Positions 18,401 through 28,287 are shown, counted from the stretch's first letter. The stretch: 64,000 nucleotides of DNA from Scheffersomyces stipitis CBS 6054 (GCF_000209165.1 NC_009042.1:1674001-1738000); one strand, 5' to 3'. Translations and numbers: made by a program. Notes: generated by a model not told the origin, from the sequence alone.

Positions 18401-20988
18401 CAGCACCTCGTACAGTACCCTCCCTTCTTCCTGTTCCTCGCAATAGACCATCTGCTCCTACTGCTCCTCTCGGTCTTCCTCATCCTGCGGTTGAGGCTCC
18501 ATCCCCTATCCCTGGATCTTCATCAGCCATACCCATGGAAATAGACTCTACGGATACTGAGCCTGAACCTATGTCTGAAGATGGCTATGACATGGAAGTG
18601 GTCTCTGATCAGGAATTCTTCGATGCTCCTGAGCAATACGGTACTCATCCCCGTTCGTCACCTTTGATCTCCACGCGCTCCTCTATGGATGTTCTGCTGG
18701 ATCAGGAAGAATATCCAGATCCGTCCACCTATATGGACATCGTGGTGATGGATTCGGATGACCTTTCTTCTTATCATGACTCGGAAATGGAGGATGCCTC
18801 CGACATGGATCCCCTTCCGCTTATTCGTCCTACTTCTAATATGGAAATGGAGGACACCTCCGTCACTTATCCTCTGCCGCTCACTCGTCATACTCCTACT
18901 ACGCAGACTGTGGTGTCCTCCACTCCTCCACCTCCTCCTCAACCACTGCCTCGGGTCGTTCAATCCGACTCTCCACAATCCTCTCCTATTATTGAGGTTC
19001 CTGATTCTCCCCCACTTCAATCTCGTCCTCAGCAATTCCTCCTCCCTCCGGGTCTTTCTCCTACTCGTCTCATTGAGTTGCCTGCTTCAGGGGGGATGGA
19101 ACTCATCCTATCGCTGACTGACCGTGCCTTGGTCCCTCTGAATTCTGAGGCCAACAACAAACTAACTCATCTTGTTGTATCGCGTCCTCCTCCGGTGAAT
19201 GGGGTTAAGCATAAACTCACCCCGGTTCCGTCGCGTGATGGAACACATCCACAAACACTCAAGCGGGCACACAGACCAATACTTGTTCCAACACGGTCAC
19301 AGAGACAACAGGACAATCAAAATTTGATCAACTATCCACAGAGACAACAAATTGAGTACATCACCACCGATAGTGAATCGTTTTCAGAAGCAGACAATCC
19401 CAACGATCTCGACTATACTGAAACACATGGCCAACCTCTCATTATGGGTAGCAGTGCATTTATGGTCACCATAATGACTCCACAAGTGCCACGCACCTAT
19501 GAGGAAGCCACTAACAGTCCTCAACGAGAACGATGGATTGAAGCTATGAACAAGGAATTTGGTGCTCAAATGGAAAACTCCACGTGGACTCTTGCTGAGC
19601 TTCCTAAGGGAAAACGAGCCCTAGGAATGAAGTGGGTATATACCATCAAAGATGATGGAACTTACAAAGCCAGACTAGTTGCTCTAGGTTTTAGACAAAA
19701 ACATGGAATTGACTATGAAGAAACCTTTGCGCCTGTGATCAGGAGTGAAAGTATCAAACTTCTACTAGCCATAGCGGCTGTACATAAGATGAAGATTCAT
19801 CAGATGGACGTCTCGACGGCCTTCCTAAATGGGAAGATTGACACAGAACTCTACATTAAGCAGCCTAAAGGTTTCATGGATGAACAATATCCACATATGG
19901 TTTGTAAGTTGAACAAATCACTCTACGGTCTAAAACAAGCTCCATTGATCTGGAACTCGACTATTAATAAATTCTTGGAGAATAACGGCTTTATTCGATC
20001 AAAATCCGAGTTCGGGATCTACAGAAGAAATAATGTGATTCTTGGCCTTTACGTTGATGACCTACTTATTGCGAGTCCTCGAGAAAATGAAATCTACGAG
20101 GCCAAGAAACTTCTCCTGAACAAGTTCAAGATGAAGGATCTTGGATTGGCACGCAAATTCCTAGGAATCAACATAGAACAGGGCCCTGAAGGGATCACAG
20201 CAAATCTTTCTGACTACATCAAGAAAACGTTGGAGGAACTAAATCTTGAAGAGCTCAACAGCGTGAAAAGTCCTATTATTCAGGGACAGCATCTAAACCA
20301 GAAATCCAAACCCTGCGATGCAACAATTTACAGAAGCATAGTAGGAAAGCTTCTTTATGCTAGCAATACCATACGAGGTGATATTGCTTATATTGTTGGA
20401 ATGTTAAGTCGGTACTTCAACGAACCAACAGAGGTAACTCTAACTGCCGCCAAACATGTTCTCCGCTATCTAAAAGGAACACAGAAACTCGGTCAGCACT
20501 ACACAAACATAAACGATCTACAAGTGTTTGTTGACTCAGACTGGGGAAGTGATAGCAGTGACAGGAAATCAATCAGTGGGTATGCCATCAAGTATGGGGG
20601 AAGCCTAATCTCTTGGAAATCCAAGAAACAAACCACCACAGCATTGTCAACCACTGAAGCTGAGTACATGGCCCTCGCAACCGTTATAAAAGAAGTTATC
20701 TGGCTAATAACATTCTTCAGAGAACTTCGAATCCCAATATCACTACCAATAATGATTTGGGAAGATAACACCTCGTGTATCAAACTCAGCGAACATCCTG
20801 TACACCACGAACGTACGAAACACATAGATATTCGCTATCACTTTATCCGTGACAAAATCATAGACAATATTGTCAAACTTCGCCAAATCAAATCTGCCGA
20901 CAACGTTGCAGATATGTTTACAAAAGGACTAACTCCAGGAACCTTCCAACACTTAATCCAACTATCAGGAATGCAACTAACCCAATAA
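15409..20988 (+). CDS. Gag-Pol polyprotein of D1
   Basis: An 1859-codon frame. I place the start at the LTR ATG at 15409 (MNNPIQSTELPK). The open frame extends upstream to 15244, but that crosses the TATA box and is broken in D2. Domains: one CCHC knuckle (256-269, CYNCYGCGH), protease DSGAS (D348), integrase HHCC from H496, catalytic D558, D624 and E660, an unusually long linker of about 520 residues rich in Pro, Ser and Thr with VPSSAP-type repeats followed by acidic blocks, RT with YVDD at D1550/D1551, then RNase H. The CTG at residue 632 aligns with a Ser codon (TCC) in element B. All catalytic residues are present. Confidence 0.95.
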   Translation: MNNPIQSTELPKQTVQQVMSQLNSGLMVIDTLLLRGRENFLEWKDWMTGMFSSCVLATEIAAYLSEKELSITFTDQQALSHKLRELILKCMKPDVQSLFTHYSLGVETWKAVETKYAIASSRDAVGYLKYLFGGLADPTITTEAGFLIAEKLTAFMTKYDNDSMKALLFLYGTGNSKVRDLFFSQVRLTPTVTADEVLNFFAYHDELTPPATSSALLVLSSSQSAYALTSLSSPSGPVTRNLIKAKGTDLIWQLDCYNCYGCGHMAKNCPAPYREGEVPRMASRFGPGGPGKHRRRHGSRPKPAAHYALADDALTFGFDQPGAYYAHLAHYTHYALLASSSSASFIFDSGASTHICNDRSLFHDIVPHSGSVMNAGHEPLSIAGRGTLVFDLHGQKIRVFNVLYVPDCTQNLLSILAVTTTGDKLVISHDDIVHPKYGQLATRDLRNLYLLCLEIVRPSTVSRVNHSAYSAPAPVTVAAPAADAGVAPISASALVHARLGHPSPTVVRLALKYPNMPRTAVHDSISCEACLSSKSTRVIPKTTTGPVTSAPLQLLHCDLSGPHAGGPSSLFYFCILLDDFTRFKAVGPLLKKSDAADFIIKVIKAWTNHFSSRGGYRVCNFRSDNGGEFVNLTLTSFFAAEGIQTQLTVPGNSHQNGRAERAIRSVLDKTRTMITASSLPSPLFPHALQHAAFLLNRLPTPVLQNRSPFELWHGARPILSQLKVFGCAAFVNVPPNHRQLKLVARAIKGVYLGSDPFRKAHLVYDLATRQVITSSHVRFQENVFPFARPLTSTVVSATSIGGGGSGGGSFPSILAPAPGLTQGPRVSLAPSPSPPSTPSGSTVSQSPGSSAALSSASAPVSPAASTTPLSQPPSTPTPAPASTPVPSSAPVPSSAPVPSSAPVPSATLVPSDTLVPSTSAALTAPSRAVVLAQRSDLPPSDSYELSDDSYTAPASREVPTLTAPRTVPSLPAPCKVPSLPSTRKVPSLPSTRTVPSLPAPRTVPSLLPVPRNRPSAPTAPLGLPHPAVEAPSPIPGSSSAIPMEIDSTDTEPEPMSEDGYDMEVVSDQEFFDAPEQYGTHPRSSPLISTRSSMDVLLDQEEYPDPSTYMDIVVMDSDDLSSYHDSEMEDASDMDPLPLIRPTSNMEMEDTSVTYPLPLTRHTPTTQTVVSSTPPPPPQPLPRVVQSDSPQSSPIIEVPDSPPLQSRPQQFLLPPGLSPTRLIELPASGGMELILSLTDRALVPLNSEANNKLTHLVVSRPPPVNGVKHKLTPVPSRDGTHPQTLKRAHRPILVPTRSQRQQDNQNLINYPQRQQIEYITTDSESFSEADNPNDLDYTETHGQPLIMGSSAFMVTIMTPQVPRTYEEATNSPQRERWIEAMNKEFGAQMENSTWTLAELPKGKRALGMKWVYTIKDDGTYKARLVALGFRQKHGIDYEETFAPVIRSESIKLLLAIAAVHKMKIHQMDVSTAFLNGKIDTELYIKQPKGFMDEQYPHMVCKLNKSLYGLKQAPLIWNSTINKFLENNGFIRSKSEFGIYRRNNVILGLYVDDLLIASPRENEIYEAKKLLLNKFKMKDLGLARKFLGINIEQGPEGITANLSDYIKKTLEELNLEELNSVKSPIIQGQHLNQKSKPCDATIYRSIVGKLLYASNTIRGDIAYIVGMLSRYFNEPTEVTLTAAKHVLRYLKGTQKLGQHYTNINDLQVFVDSDWGSDSSDRKSISGYAIKYGGSLISWKSKKQTTTALSTTEAEYMALATVIKEVIWLITFFRELRIPISLPIMIWEDNTSCIKLSEHPVHHERTKHIDIRYHFIRDKIIDNIVKLRQIKSADNVADMFTKGLTPGTFQHLIQLSGMQLTQ

Positions 20989-20999
20989 AATGACCATTG

Positions 21000-21012
21000 G
21001 ATTAAGGGGGGA
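21000..21012 (+). other. 3' polypurine tract of D1
   Basis: gattaagggggga directly precedes the 3' LTR. The same tract lies at 28275-28287 in D2. Confidence 0.88.
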
Positions 21013-21414
21013 TGTTGAATATGTTGAATATGCTGATATCAAACCTAAAAGCATATTCTATATTCTATTTTTAATCCAATGCGTAAACTTTATGAATGCA
21101 GGATTTGCAGCCATTCAGACATAATTGTGCACAGTAATGTGATAAGATAACATCTACCAATGAGAATCAATTATGTCCGACTAACCTGAAATTCTGGTCA
21201 TGTCGTTTCATTTCCTCCTGATGAGGGGTCAGCCTGTGATTGTATTTGGCATCTATATAAGGGGGTCTTACTCCCCCTTCTCCTTTCTAACTTTCTATAA
21301 CTTTTCTTCTTCTATATGGAAATTATCTATCTTAAATAAGTTAATCAATATACTGTCCTACATTATGAATAATCCGATTCAATCTACTGAGCTTCCAAAG
21401 CAAACAGTTCAACA
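21013..21414 (+). repeat. 3' LTR of D1
   Basis: 402 bp, matching the 5' LTR by eye. An LTR-encoded start (21367) opens a frame that runs into B0 sequence and is not a gene. Confidence 0.92.
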
Positions 21415-22339
21415 TCCCTTGCTGTTGCTGCTGCTCGTAGCAAATCTAATTTCAACTTTCTGCCAACTGCCGTCTCTCATCCTGTGTTAGGACTTGTTGG
21501 CTCTGTTCTTCCTGACTCCAACCTTTACAAGTTTACGCTTTCACTTGTTCGTCCTCCTGCTCCTGATCATGCTTTATCTGTACTTCATGATCGCCTAGGT
21601 CACCCTCATGCCGCATTGGAAAAGACGATCATCTCTCAATATGATCTTGCTTCTTATCTGCCTGCAGCATGTGAAAGTTGCAGTGTCGCAAAGCGCACTC
21701 GTCATGTTCCTAAGTCTTCCATCGCTACGGTCACCACCGCTCCCTTACAGTTACTTCACTCTGATGTTTCAGGTCCTCACTTCCCGAAATCCTCCTACCC
21801 TCCTGAGAAGTACTTTCTTATTATTGTTGATGACTTCACCAAGTTCAAATGGGTAATCCCCATTGCACAGAAGTCCGAGGTCTCCGCTCAATTGATTCGA
21901 CACATCAAGCTCTTTCATTCTTTCTTCTCCACTCGTGGTGGATACCGTGTCGGTAGTATTCGTACTGATAACGGGGGTGAGTATGTCAACTCCACGTTGA
22001 CCAAATTCCTTCAGGACGAAGGGATTTCTCATCAGAGAACGGTGCCTTATAATTCTCATCAGAATGGCACCGCAGAACGTGCTATTCGTACCATTCTTGA
22101 TAAAGCCCGAACTCTTCTGACTCATTGTTCGGTGCCTGCTGTGTTCTGGCCGTATGCTGTTGTCTGTGCTGCCTATCTTATTAATCGTCAACCCCTGCTC
22201 CAAGCTCCGTTCGTGTCTCCGTATGAGCGTTGGTTCCAGATCCGCCCCGTTATTGCGCACCTCCGTCCTTATGGATGTGCTGCTTATGCCCATATCCCTG
22301 AGTCTCACCGTCCACTGAAGTTTTCTGAAAGGGCCATCA
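21415..22339 (+). pseudogene. B0 fragment 4: integrase
   Basis: Matches element B from about 6895 to 7820. It contains the integrase HHCC zinc domain and the whole DDE core (LHSDVSG, RTDNGGE, NGTAERAI). The reading frame is still open over 300 codons with few changes from element B, so B0 is not very old. D2 breaks it at catca (22335-22339, repeated at 28682-28686). The open frame seen here is only a slice of gag-pol and has no start of its own. Confidence 0.9.
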
Positions 22340-22733
22340 TGTTGAATATGCTGATATCAAACCTAAAAGCATATTCTATATTCTATTTTTAATCCAATGC
22401 GTAAACTTTATGAATGCAGGATTTGCAGCCATTCAGACATAATTGTGCACAGTAATGTGATGAGATAACATCTACCAATGAGAATCAATTATGTCCGACT
22501 AACCTGAAATTCTGGTCATGTCGTTTCATTTCATCCTGATGAGGGGTCAGCCTGTGATTGTATTTGGCATCTATATAAGGGGGTCTTACTCCGCCTTCTC
22601 CTTTCTAACTTTCTATAACTTTTTCTTCTTCTATATGGAAATTATCTATCTTAAATAAGTTAATCAATATACTGTCCTACATTATGAACAATCCGATTCA
22701 ATCTACTGAGCTTCCAAAGCAAACAGTTCAACA
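22340..22733 (+). repeat. 5' LTR of D2
   Basis: 394 bp, TGTTGAATATGCTG to TTCAACA. It is eight bases shorter than in D1 because it lacks the 5' repeat of ttgaatatg and has one extra T in a T run. Confidence 0.92.
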
Positions 22734-25700
22734 GGTTATGAGCCAATTAAATTCCGGCCTCATGGTCATAGATACTCTTCTTCTCAGAGGCCGTGAGAAC
22801 TTTCTGGAATGGAAAGACTGGATGACTGGTATGTTCAGTAGCTGTGTCTTGGCTACAGAGATTGCTGCTTATCTTTCAGAGAAAGAACTTTCCATCACCT
22901 TTACGGACCAGCAGGCGTTGAGCCACAAGCTCCGTGAGCTTATCCTCAAGTGTATGAAGCCTGACGTTCAGTCATTGTTCACGCACTACTCTCTGGGTGT
23001 CGAAACTTGGAAAGCTGTCGAAACCAAGTATGCGATCGCCAGCTCTAGGGATGCGGTCGGTTATCTCAAGTACTTATTTGGTCGCCTTGCTGATCCGACT
23101 ATTACGACTGAAGCTGGGTTCTTGATTGCTGAAAAGTTGACTGCGTTTATGACGAAGTACGATAACGACTCCATGAAAGCGCTCCTCTTCCTTTATGGTA
23201 CGGGAAACTCCAAGGTGAGAGATCTATTCTTTTCTCAAGTTCGCCTGACTCCCACGGTGACTGCGGACGAAGTTCTCAATTTCTTTGCTTATCATGATGA
23301 ACTTTCTCCTCCTGGCACGTCCTCCGCCTTGCTGGTCCTGTCCTCGTCTCAATCTGCTTATGCCCTTACCTCCTTGTCTTCACCTTCGGGTCCTGTCACC
23401 AGGAACTTGATCAAGGCTAAAGGTACGGATCTGATTTGGCAGCTTGATTGCTACAACTGCTATGGGTGTGGTCACATGGCCAAGAACTGCCCTGCTCCTT
23501 ATCGTGAGGGTGAAGTTCCTCGTATGGCCTCACGCTTCGGTCCTGGCGGTCCAGGAAAGCACCGCAGGAAGCACGGCTCTCGTCCAAAGCCTGCTGCTCA
23601 TTATGCTCTCGCTGATGATGCTCTGACTTTTGGTTTTGACCAACCTGGTGCTTACTATGCTCATCTCGCTCACTACACCCACTATGCCCTCTTGGCTTCT
23701 TCTTCCTCTGCCAGCTTTATTTTTGATTCAGGTGCTTCTACCCACATTTGTAACGATAGAAGTCTCTTCCATGACATCATTCCTCACTCTGGTTCTGTCA
23801 TGAACGCCGGTCACGAGCCTCTCTCGATTGCCGGTCGTGGTACTCTTGTGTTTGATCTCCATGGTCAGAAGATTCGGGTGTTCAATGTTCTTTACGTTCC
23901 TGACTGTACTCAGAATCTTCTTTCCATCCTGGCTGTTACTACTACGGGCGACAAGCTTGTTATCTCTCATGATGATATTGTTCACCCCAAGTATGGCCAA
24001 CTTGCTACCAGAGACCTGAGAAATCTTTACTTGCTGTGTCTTGAAATTGTCCGCCCCTCGACTGTCTCGCGGGCTGACCACTCTGCCTACTCGGCCCCCG
24101 CTCCTGTTACGGTCGCTGCTCCTGCTGCGGACCCTGTTGTGGCACCTATTTCTGCCTCTGCTCTTGTCCATGCTCGCCTTGGCCACCCTTCTCCGACTGT
24201 CGTTCGTCTGGCCTTGAAATATCCGAACATGCCTCGCACGGCTGTTCACGACTCGATTTCATGTGAAGCATGTCTTCGCTCCAAGAGCACTCGGGTTATT
24301 CCCAAAACGACCACCGGTCCAGTCACATCTGCTCCCTTGCAACTTCTTCACTGTGACTTATCCGGTCCTCATGCCGGTGGTCCCTCCTCGTTGTTTTATT
24401 TTTGTATTCTTCTTGACGACTTTACTCGCTTCAAGGCTGTTGGGCCTATTCTCAAGAAATCGGATGCTGCGGACTTCATTATCAAAGTTATTAAGGCATG
24501 GACAAACCACTTCTCCAGTCGTGGTGGCTACCGTGTCTGTAACTTTCGTTCTGACAATGGAGGTGAGTTTGTCAATCTGACGCTTACTTCATTCTTTGCG
24601 GCAGAAGGTATCCAGACCCAGCTCACTGTGCCTGGTAACTCACACCAAAATGGACGTGCTGAAAGAGCCATTCGCTCCGTTCTTGACAAAACGCGTACCA
24701 TGATCACTGCGTGTTCTCTTCCTTCACCGCTCTTCCCGCATGCACTCCAACATGCTGCATTTCTCCTAAACCGGCTACCAACACCTGTTCTCCAAAATCG
24801 CTCGCCATTTGAACTCTGGCATGGCGCGAGGCCTATCTTATCTCAACTTAAAGTGTTTGGGTGTGCTGCCTTTGTGAATGTTCCACCCAATCACCGTCAA
24901 CTGAAGTTGGTCGCTCGTGCAATCAAGGGTGTTTATCTTGGATCTGATCCGTTTCGGAAGGCTCATCTTGTTTATGATCTCGCTACCAGACAAGTGATTA
25001 CCTCTTCTCATGTTCGGTTCCAAGAAAATGTCTTTCCTTTTGCTAGACCTCTGACGTCTACTGTTGTATCGACTACCTCCATTGGTGGTGGAGGTAGTGG
25101 TGGTGGCAGTTTTCCTTCTATTCTGGCACCTGCTCCAGGCCTCACTCAGGGTCCTCGTGTGTCTCTGGCCCCATCTCCCTCGCCTCCATCGACGCCATCT
25201 GGCAGTACTGTTGTTCAATCGCCAGGTTCATCTGCCGCTCTGTCGTCTGCTTCGGCACCGGTCTCTCCTGCTGCATCCACTACTCCTCTGTCGCAGCCTC
25301 CGTCGACTCCTACACCGGTGCCTTCTCCTATTCTGGTACCTTCTCCTACTCCGTCTCCTGCTTCTACTCCGGTACCTTCTTCTGCTCCGGTACCTTCTTC
25401 TGCTCCGGTACCTTCTGATACTCTGGTACCTTCTACTTCTGCGGCCCTAACTGCACCATCCCGTGCCGTTGTTCTGGCTCAGAGGTCCGATCTGCCTCCC
25501 TCTGACTCCTACGAGCTGTCTGACGACTCCTATACAGCTCCTGCTTCTCGTGAGGTACCAACTCTTACTGCTCCTCGTACGGTACCATCCCTTCCTGCTC
25601 CTCGTAAGGTACCCTCCCTTCCTTCAACTCGTAAGGTGCCATCTCTTCCTTCTACTCGTACGGTACCTTCACTTCCAGCACCTCGTACAGTACCCTCCCT

Positions 25701-28263
25701 TCTTCCTGTTCCTCGCAATAGACCATCTGCTCCTACTGCTCCTCTCGGTCTTCCTCATCCTGCGGTTGAGGCTCCATCCCCTATCCCTGGATCTTCATCA
25801 GCCATACCCATGGAAATAGACTCTACGGATACTGAGCCTGAACCTATGTCTGAAGATGGCTATGACATGGAAGTGGTCTCTGATCAGGAATTCTTCGATG
25901 CTCCTGAGCAATACGGTACTCATCCCCGTTCGTCACCTTTGATCTCCACGCGCTCCTCTATGGATGTTCTGCTGGATCAGGAAGAATATCCAGATCCGTC
26001 CACCTATATGGACATCGTGGTGATGGATTCGGATGACCTTTCTTCTTATCATGACTCGGAAATGGAGGATGCCTCCGACATGGATCCCCTTCCGCTTATT
26101 CGTCCTACTTCTAATATGGAAATGGAGGACACCTCCGCCACTTATCCTCTGCCGCTCACTCGTCATACTCCTACTACGCAGACTGTGGTGTCCTCCACTC
26201 CTCCACCTCCTCCTCAACCACTGCCTCGGGTCGTTCAATCCGACTCTCCACAATCCTCTCCTATTATTGAGGTTCCTGATTCTCCCCCACTTCAATCTCG
26301 TCCTCAGCAATTCCTCCTCCCTCCGGGTCTTTCTCCTACTCGTCTCATTGAGTTGCCTGCTTCAGGGGGGATGGAACTCATCCTATCGCTGACTGACCGT
26401 GCCTTGGTCCCTCTGAATTCTGAGGCCAACAACAAACTAACTCATCTTGTTGTATCGCGTCCTCCTCCGGTGAATGGGGTTAAGCATAAACTCACCCCGG
26501 TTCCGTCGCGTGATGGAACACATCCACAAACACTCAAGCGGGCACACAGACCAATACTTGTTCCAACACGGTCACAGAGACAACAGGACAATCAAAATTT
26601 GATCAACTATCCACAGAGACAACAAATTGAGTACATCACCACCGATAGTGAATCGTTTTCAGAAGCAGACAATCCCAACGATCTCGACTATACTGAAACA
26701 CATGGCCAACCTCTCATTATGGGTAGCAGTGCATTTATGGTCACCATAATGACTCCACAAGTGCCACGCACCTATGAGGAAGCCACTAACAGTCCTCAAC
26801 GAGAACGATGGATTGAAGCTATGAACAAGGAATTTGGTGCTCAAATGGAAAACTCCACGTGGACTCTTGCTGAGCTTCCTAAGGGAAAACGAGCCCTAGG
26901 AATGAAGTGGGTATATACCATCAAAGATGATGGAACTTACAAAGCCAGACTAGTTGCTCTAGGTTTTAGACAAAAACATGGAATTGACTATGAAGAAACC
27001 TTTGCGCCTGTGATCAGGAGTGAAAGTATCAAACTTCTACTAGCCATAGCGGCTGTACATAAGATGAAGATTCATCAGATGGACGTCTCGACGGCCTTCC
27101 TAAATGGGAAGATTGACACAGAACTCTACATTAAGCAGCCTAAAGGTTTCATGGATGAACAATATCCACATATGGTTTGTAAGTTGAACAAATCACTCTA
27201 CGGTCTAAAACAAGCTCCATTGATCTGGAACTCGACTATTAATAAATTCTTGGAGAATAACGGCTTTATTCGATCAAAATCCGAGTTCGGGATCTACAGA
27301 AGAAATAATGTGATTCTTGGCCTTTACGTTGATGACCTACTTATTGCGAGTCCTCGAGAAAATGAAATCTACGAGGCCAAGAAACTTCTCCTGAACAAGT
27401 TCAAGATGAAGGATCTTGGATTGGCACGCAAATTCCTAGGAATCAACATAGAACAGGGCCCTGAAGGGATCACAGCAAATCTTTCTGACTACATCAAGAA
27501 AACGTTGGAGGAACTAAATCTTGAAGAGCTCAACAGCGTGAAAAGTCCTATTATTCAGGGACAGCATCTAAACCAGAAATCCAAACCCTGCGATGCAACA
27601 ATTTACAGAAGCATAGTAGGAAAGCTTCTTTATGCTAGCAATACCATACGAGGTGATATTGCGTATATTGTTGGAATGTTAAGTCGGTACTTCAACGAAC
27701 CAACAGAGGTAACTCTAACTGCCGCCAAACATGTTCTCCGCTATCTAAAAGGAACACAGAAACTCGGTCAGCACTACACAAACATAAACGATCTACAAGT
27801 GTTTGTTGACTCAGACTGGGGAAGTGATAGCAGTGACAGGAAATCAATCAGTGGGTATGCCATCAAGTATGGGGGAAGCCTAATCTCTTGGAAATCCAAG
27901 AAACAAACCACCACAGCATTGTCAACCACTGAAGCTGAGTACATGGCCCTCGCAACCGTTATAAAAGAAGTTATCTGGCTAATAACATTCTTCAGAGAAC
28001 TTCGAATCCCAATATCACTACCAATAATGATTTGGGAAGATAACACCTCGTGTATCAAACTCAGCGAACATCCTGTACACCACGAACGTACGAAACACAT
28101 AGATATTCGCTATCACTTTATCCGTGACAAAATCATAGACAATATTGTCAAACTTCGCCAAATCAAATCTGCCGACAACGTTGCAGATATGTTTACAAAA
28201 GGACTAACTCCAGGAACCTTCCAACACTTAATCCAACTATCAGGAATGCAACTAACCCAATAA
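22684..28263 (+). CDS. Gag-Pol polyprotein of D2
   Basis: An 1859-codon frame with the same domain order and catalytic residues as D1. It starts at the LTR ATG (MNNPIQSTELPK). The proteins differ at scattered residues and in the arrangement of the Pro/Ser repeat between integrase and RT (near 25310-25440), where D2 has other copies of the VPS-type unit but the same total length. The RT and RNase H halves are nearly identical to D1. It is probably functional, and with D1 is a good candidate to supply proteins in trans to the non-coding element C. Confidence 0.95.
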   Translation: MNNPIQSTELPKQTVQQVMSQLNSGLMVIDTLLLRGRENFLEWKDWMTGMFSSCVLATEIAAYLSEKELSITFTDQQALSHKLRELILKCMKPDVQSLFTHYSLGVETWKAVETKYAIASSRDAVGYLKYLFGRLADPTITTEAGFLIAEKLTAFMTKYDNDSMKALLFLYGTGNSKVRDLFFSQVRLTPTVTADEVLNFFAYHDELSPPGTSSALLVLSSSQSAYALTSLSSPSGPVTRNLIKAKGTDLIWQLDCYNCYGCGHMAKNCPAPYREGEVPRMASRFGPGGPGKHRRKHGSRPKPAAHYALADDALTFGFDQPGAYYAHLAHYTHYALLASSSSASFIFDSGASTHICNDRSLFHDIIPHSGSVMNAGHEPLSIAGRGTLVFDLHGQKIRVFNVLYVPDCTQNLLSILAVTTTGDKLVISHDDIVHPKYGQLATRDLRNLYLLCLEIVRPSTVSRADHSAYSAPAPVTVAAPAADPVVAPISASALVHARLGHPSPTVVRLALKYPNMPRTAVHDSISCEACLRSKSTRVIPKTTTGPVTSAPLQLLHCDLSGPHAGGPSSLFYFCILLDDFTRFKAVGPILKKSDAADFIIKVIKAWTNHFSSRGGYRVCNFRSDNGGEFVNLTLTSFFAAEGIQTQLTVPGNSHQNGRAERAIRSVLDKTRTMITACSLPSPLFPHALQHAAFLLNRLPTPVLQNRSPFELWHGARPILSQLKVFGCAAFVNVPPNHRQLKLVARAIKGVYLGSDPFRKAHLVYDLATRQVITSSHVRFQENVFPFARPLTSTVVSTTSIGGGGSGGGSFPSILAPAPGLTQGPRVSLAPSPSPPSTPSGSTVVQSPGSSAALSSASAPVSPAASTTPLSQPPSTPTPVPSPILVPSPTPSPASTPVPSSAPVPSSAPVPSDTLVPSTSAALTAPSRAVVLAQRSDLPPSDSYELSDDSYTAPASREVPTLTAPRTVPSLPAPRKVPSLPSTRKVPSLPSTRTVPSLPAPRTVPSLLPVPRNRPSAPTAPLGLPHPAVEAPSPIPGSSSAIPMEIDSTDTEPEPMSEDGYDMEVVSDQEFFDAPEQYGTHPRSSPLISTRSSMDVLLDQEEYPDPSTYMDIVVMDSDDLSSYHDSEMEDASDMDPLPLIRPTSNMEMEDTSATYPLPLTRHTPTTQTVVSSTPPPPPQPLPRVVQSDSPQSSPIIEVPDSPPLQSRPQQFLLPPGLSPTRLIELPASGGMELILSLTDRALVPLNSEANNKLTHLVVSRPPPVNGVKHKLTPVPSRDGTHPQTLKRAHRPILVPTRSQRQQDNQNLINYPQRQQIEYITTDSESFSEADNPNDLDYTETHGQPLIMGSSAFMVTIMTPQVPRTYEEATNSPQRERWIEAMNKEFGAQMENSTWTLAELPKGKRALGMKWVYTIKDDGTYKARLVALGFRQKHGIDYEETFAPVIRSESIKLLLAIAAVHKMKIHQMDVSTAFLNGKIDTELYIKQPKGFMDEQYPHMVCKLNKSLYGLKQAPLIWNSTINKFLENNGFIRSKSEFGIYRRNNVILGLYVDDLLIASPRENEIYEAKKLLLNKFKMKDLGLARKFLGINIEQGPEGITANLSDYIKKTLEELNLEELNSVKSPIIQGQHLNQKSKPCDATIYRSIVGKLLYASNTIRGDIAYIVGMLSRYFNEPTEVTLTAAKHVLRYLKGTQKLGQHYTNINDLQVFVDSDWGSDSSDRKSISGYAIKYGGSLISWKSKKQTTTALSTTEAEYMALATVIKEVIWLITFFRELRIPISLPIMIWEDNTSCIKLSEHPVHHERTKHIDIRYHFIRDKIIDNIVKLRQIKSADNVADMFTKGLTPGTFQHLIQLSGMQLTQ

Positions 28264-28274
28264 AATGACCATTG

Positions 28275-28287
28275 GATTAAGGGGGGA
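28275..28287 (+). other. 3' polypurine tract of D2
   Basis: gattaagggggga abuts the 3' LTR at 28288, as in D1. Confidence 0.88.

Larger units (their letters stand above)
15057..21414 (+). mobile_element. Ty1/copia (Ty5-like) retrotransposon D1
   Basis: Complete element with 402-bp LTRs (15057-15458 and 21013-21414), a primer site at 15459-15469, one Gag-Pol ORF and the polypurine tract gattaagggggga at 21000-21012. The target duplication is tccct at 15052-15056 and 21415-21419. Both LTRs share variants absent from D2 (a repeated ttgaatatg at the 5' end, gtgataag, cctcctg), so the pair was copied together and D1 is an independent insertion rather than a local duplication of D2. Confidence 0.95.

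Noticed and set aside
21484..22392. Independent 302-codon integrase gene
   Set aside because: It is a slice of B0 between two insertions, running into the D2 LTR, with no start of its own.
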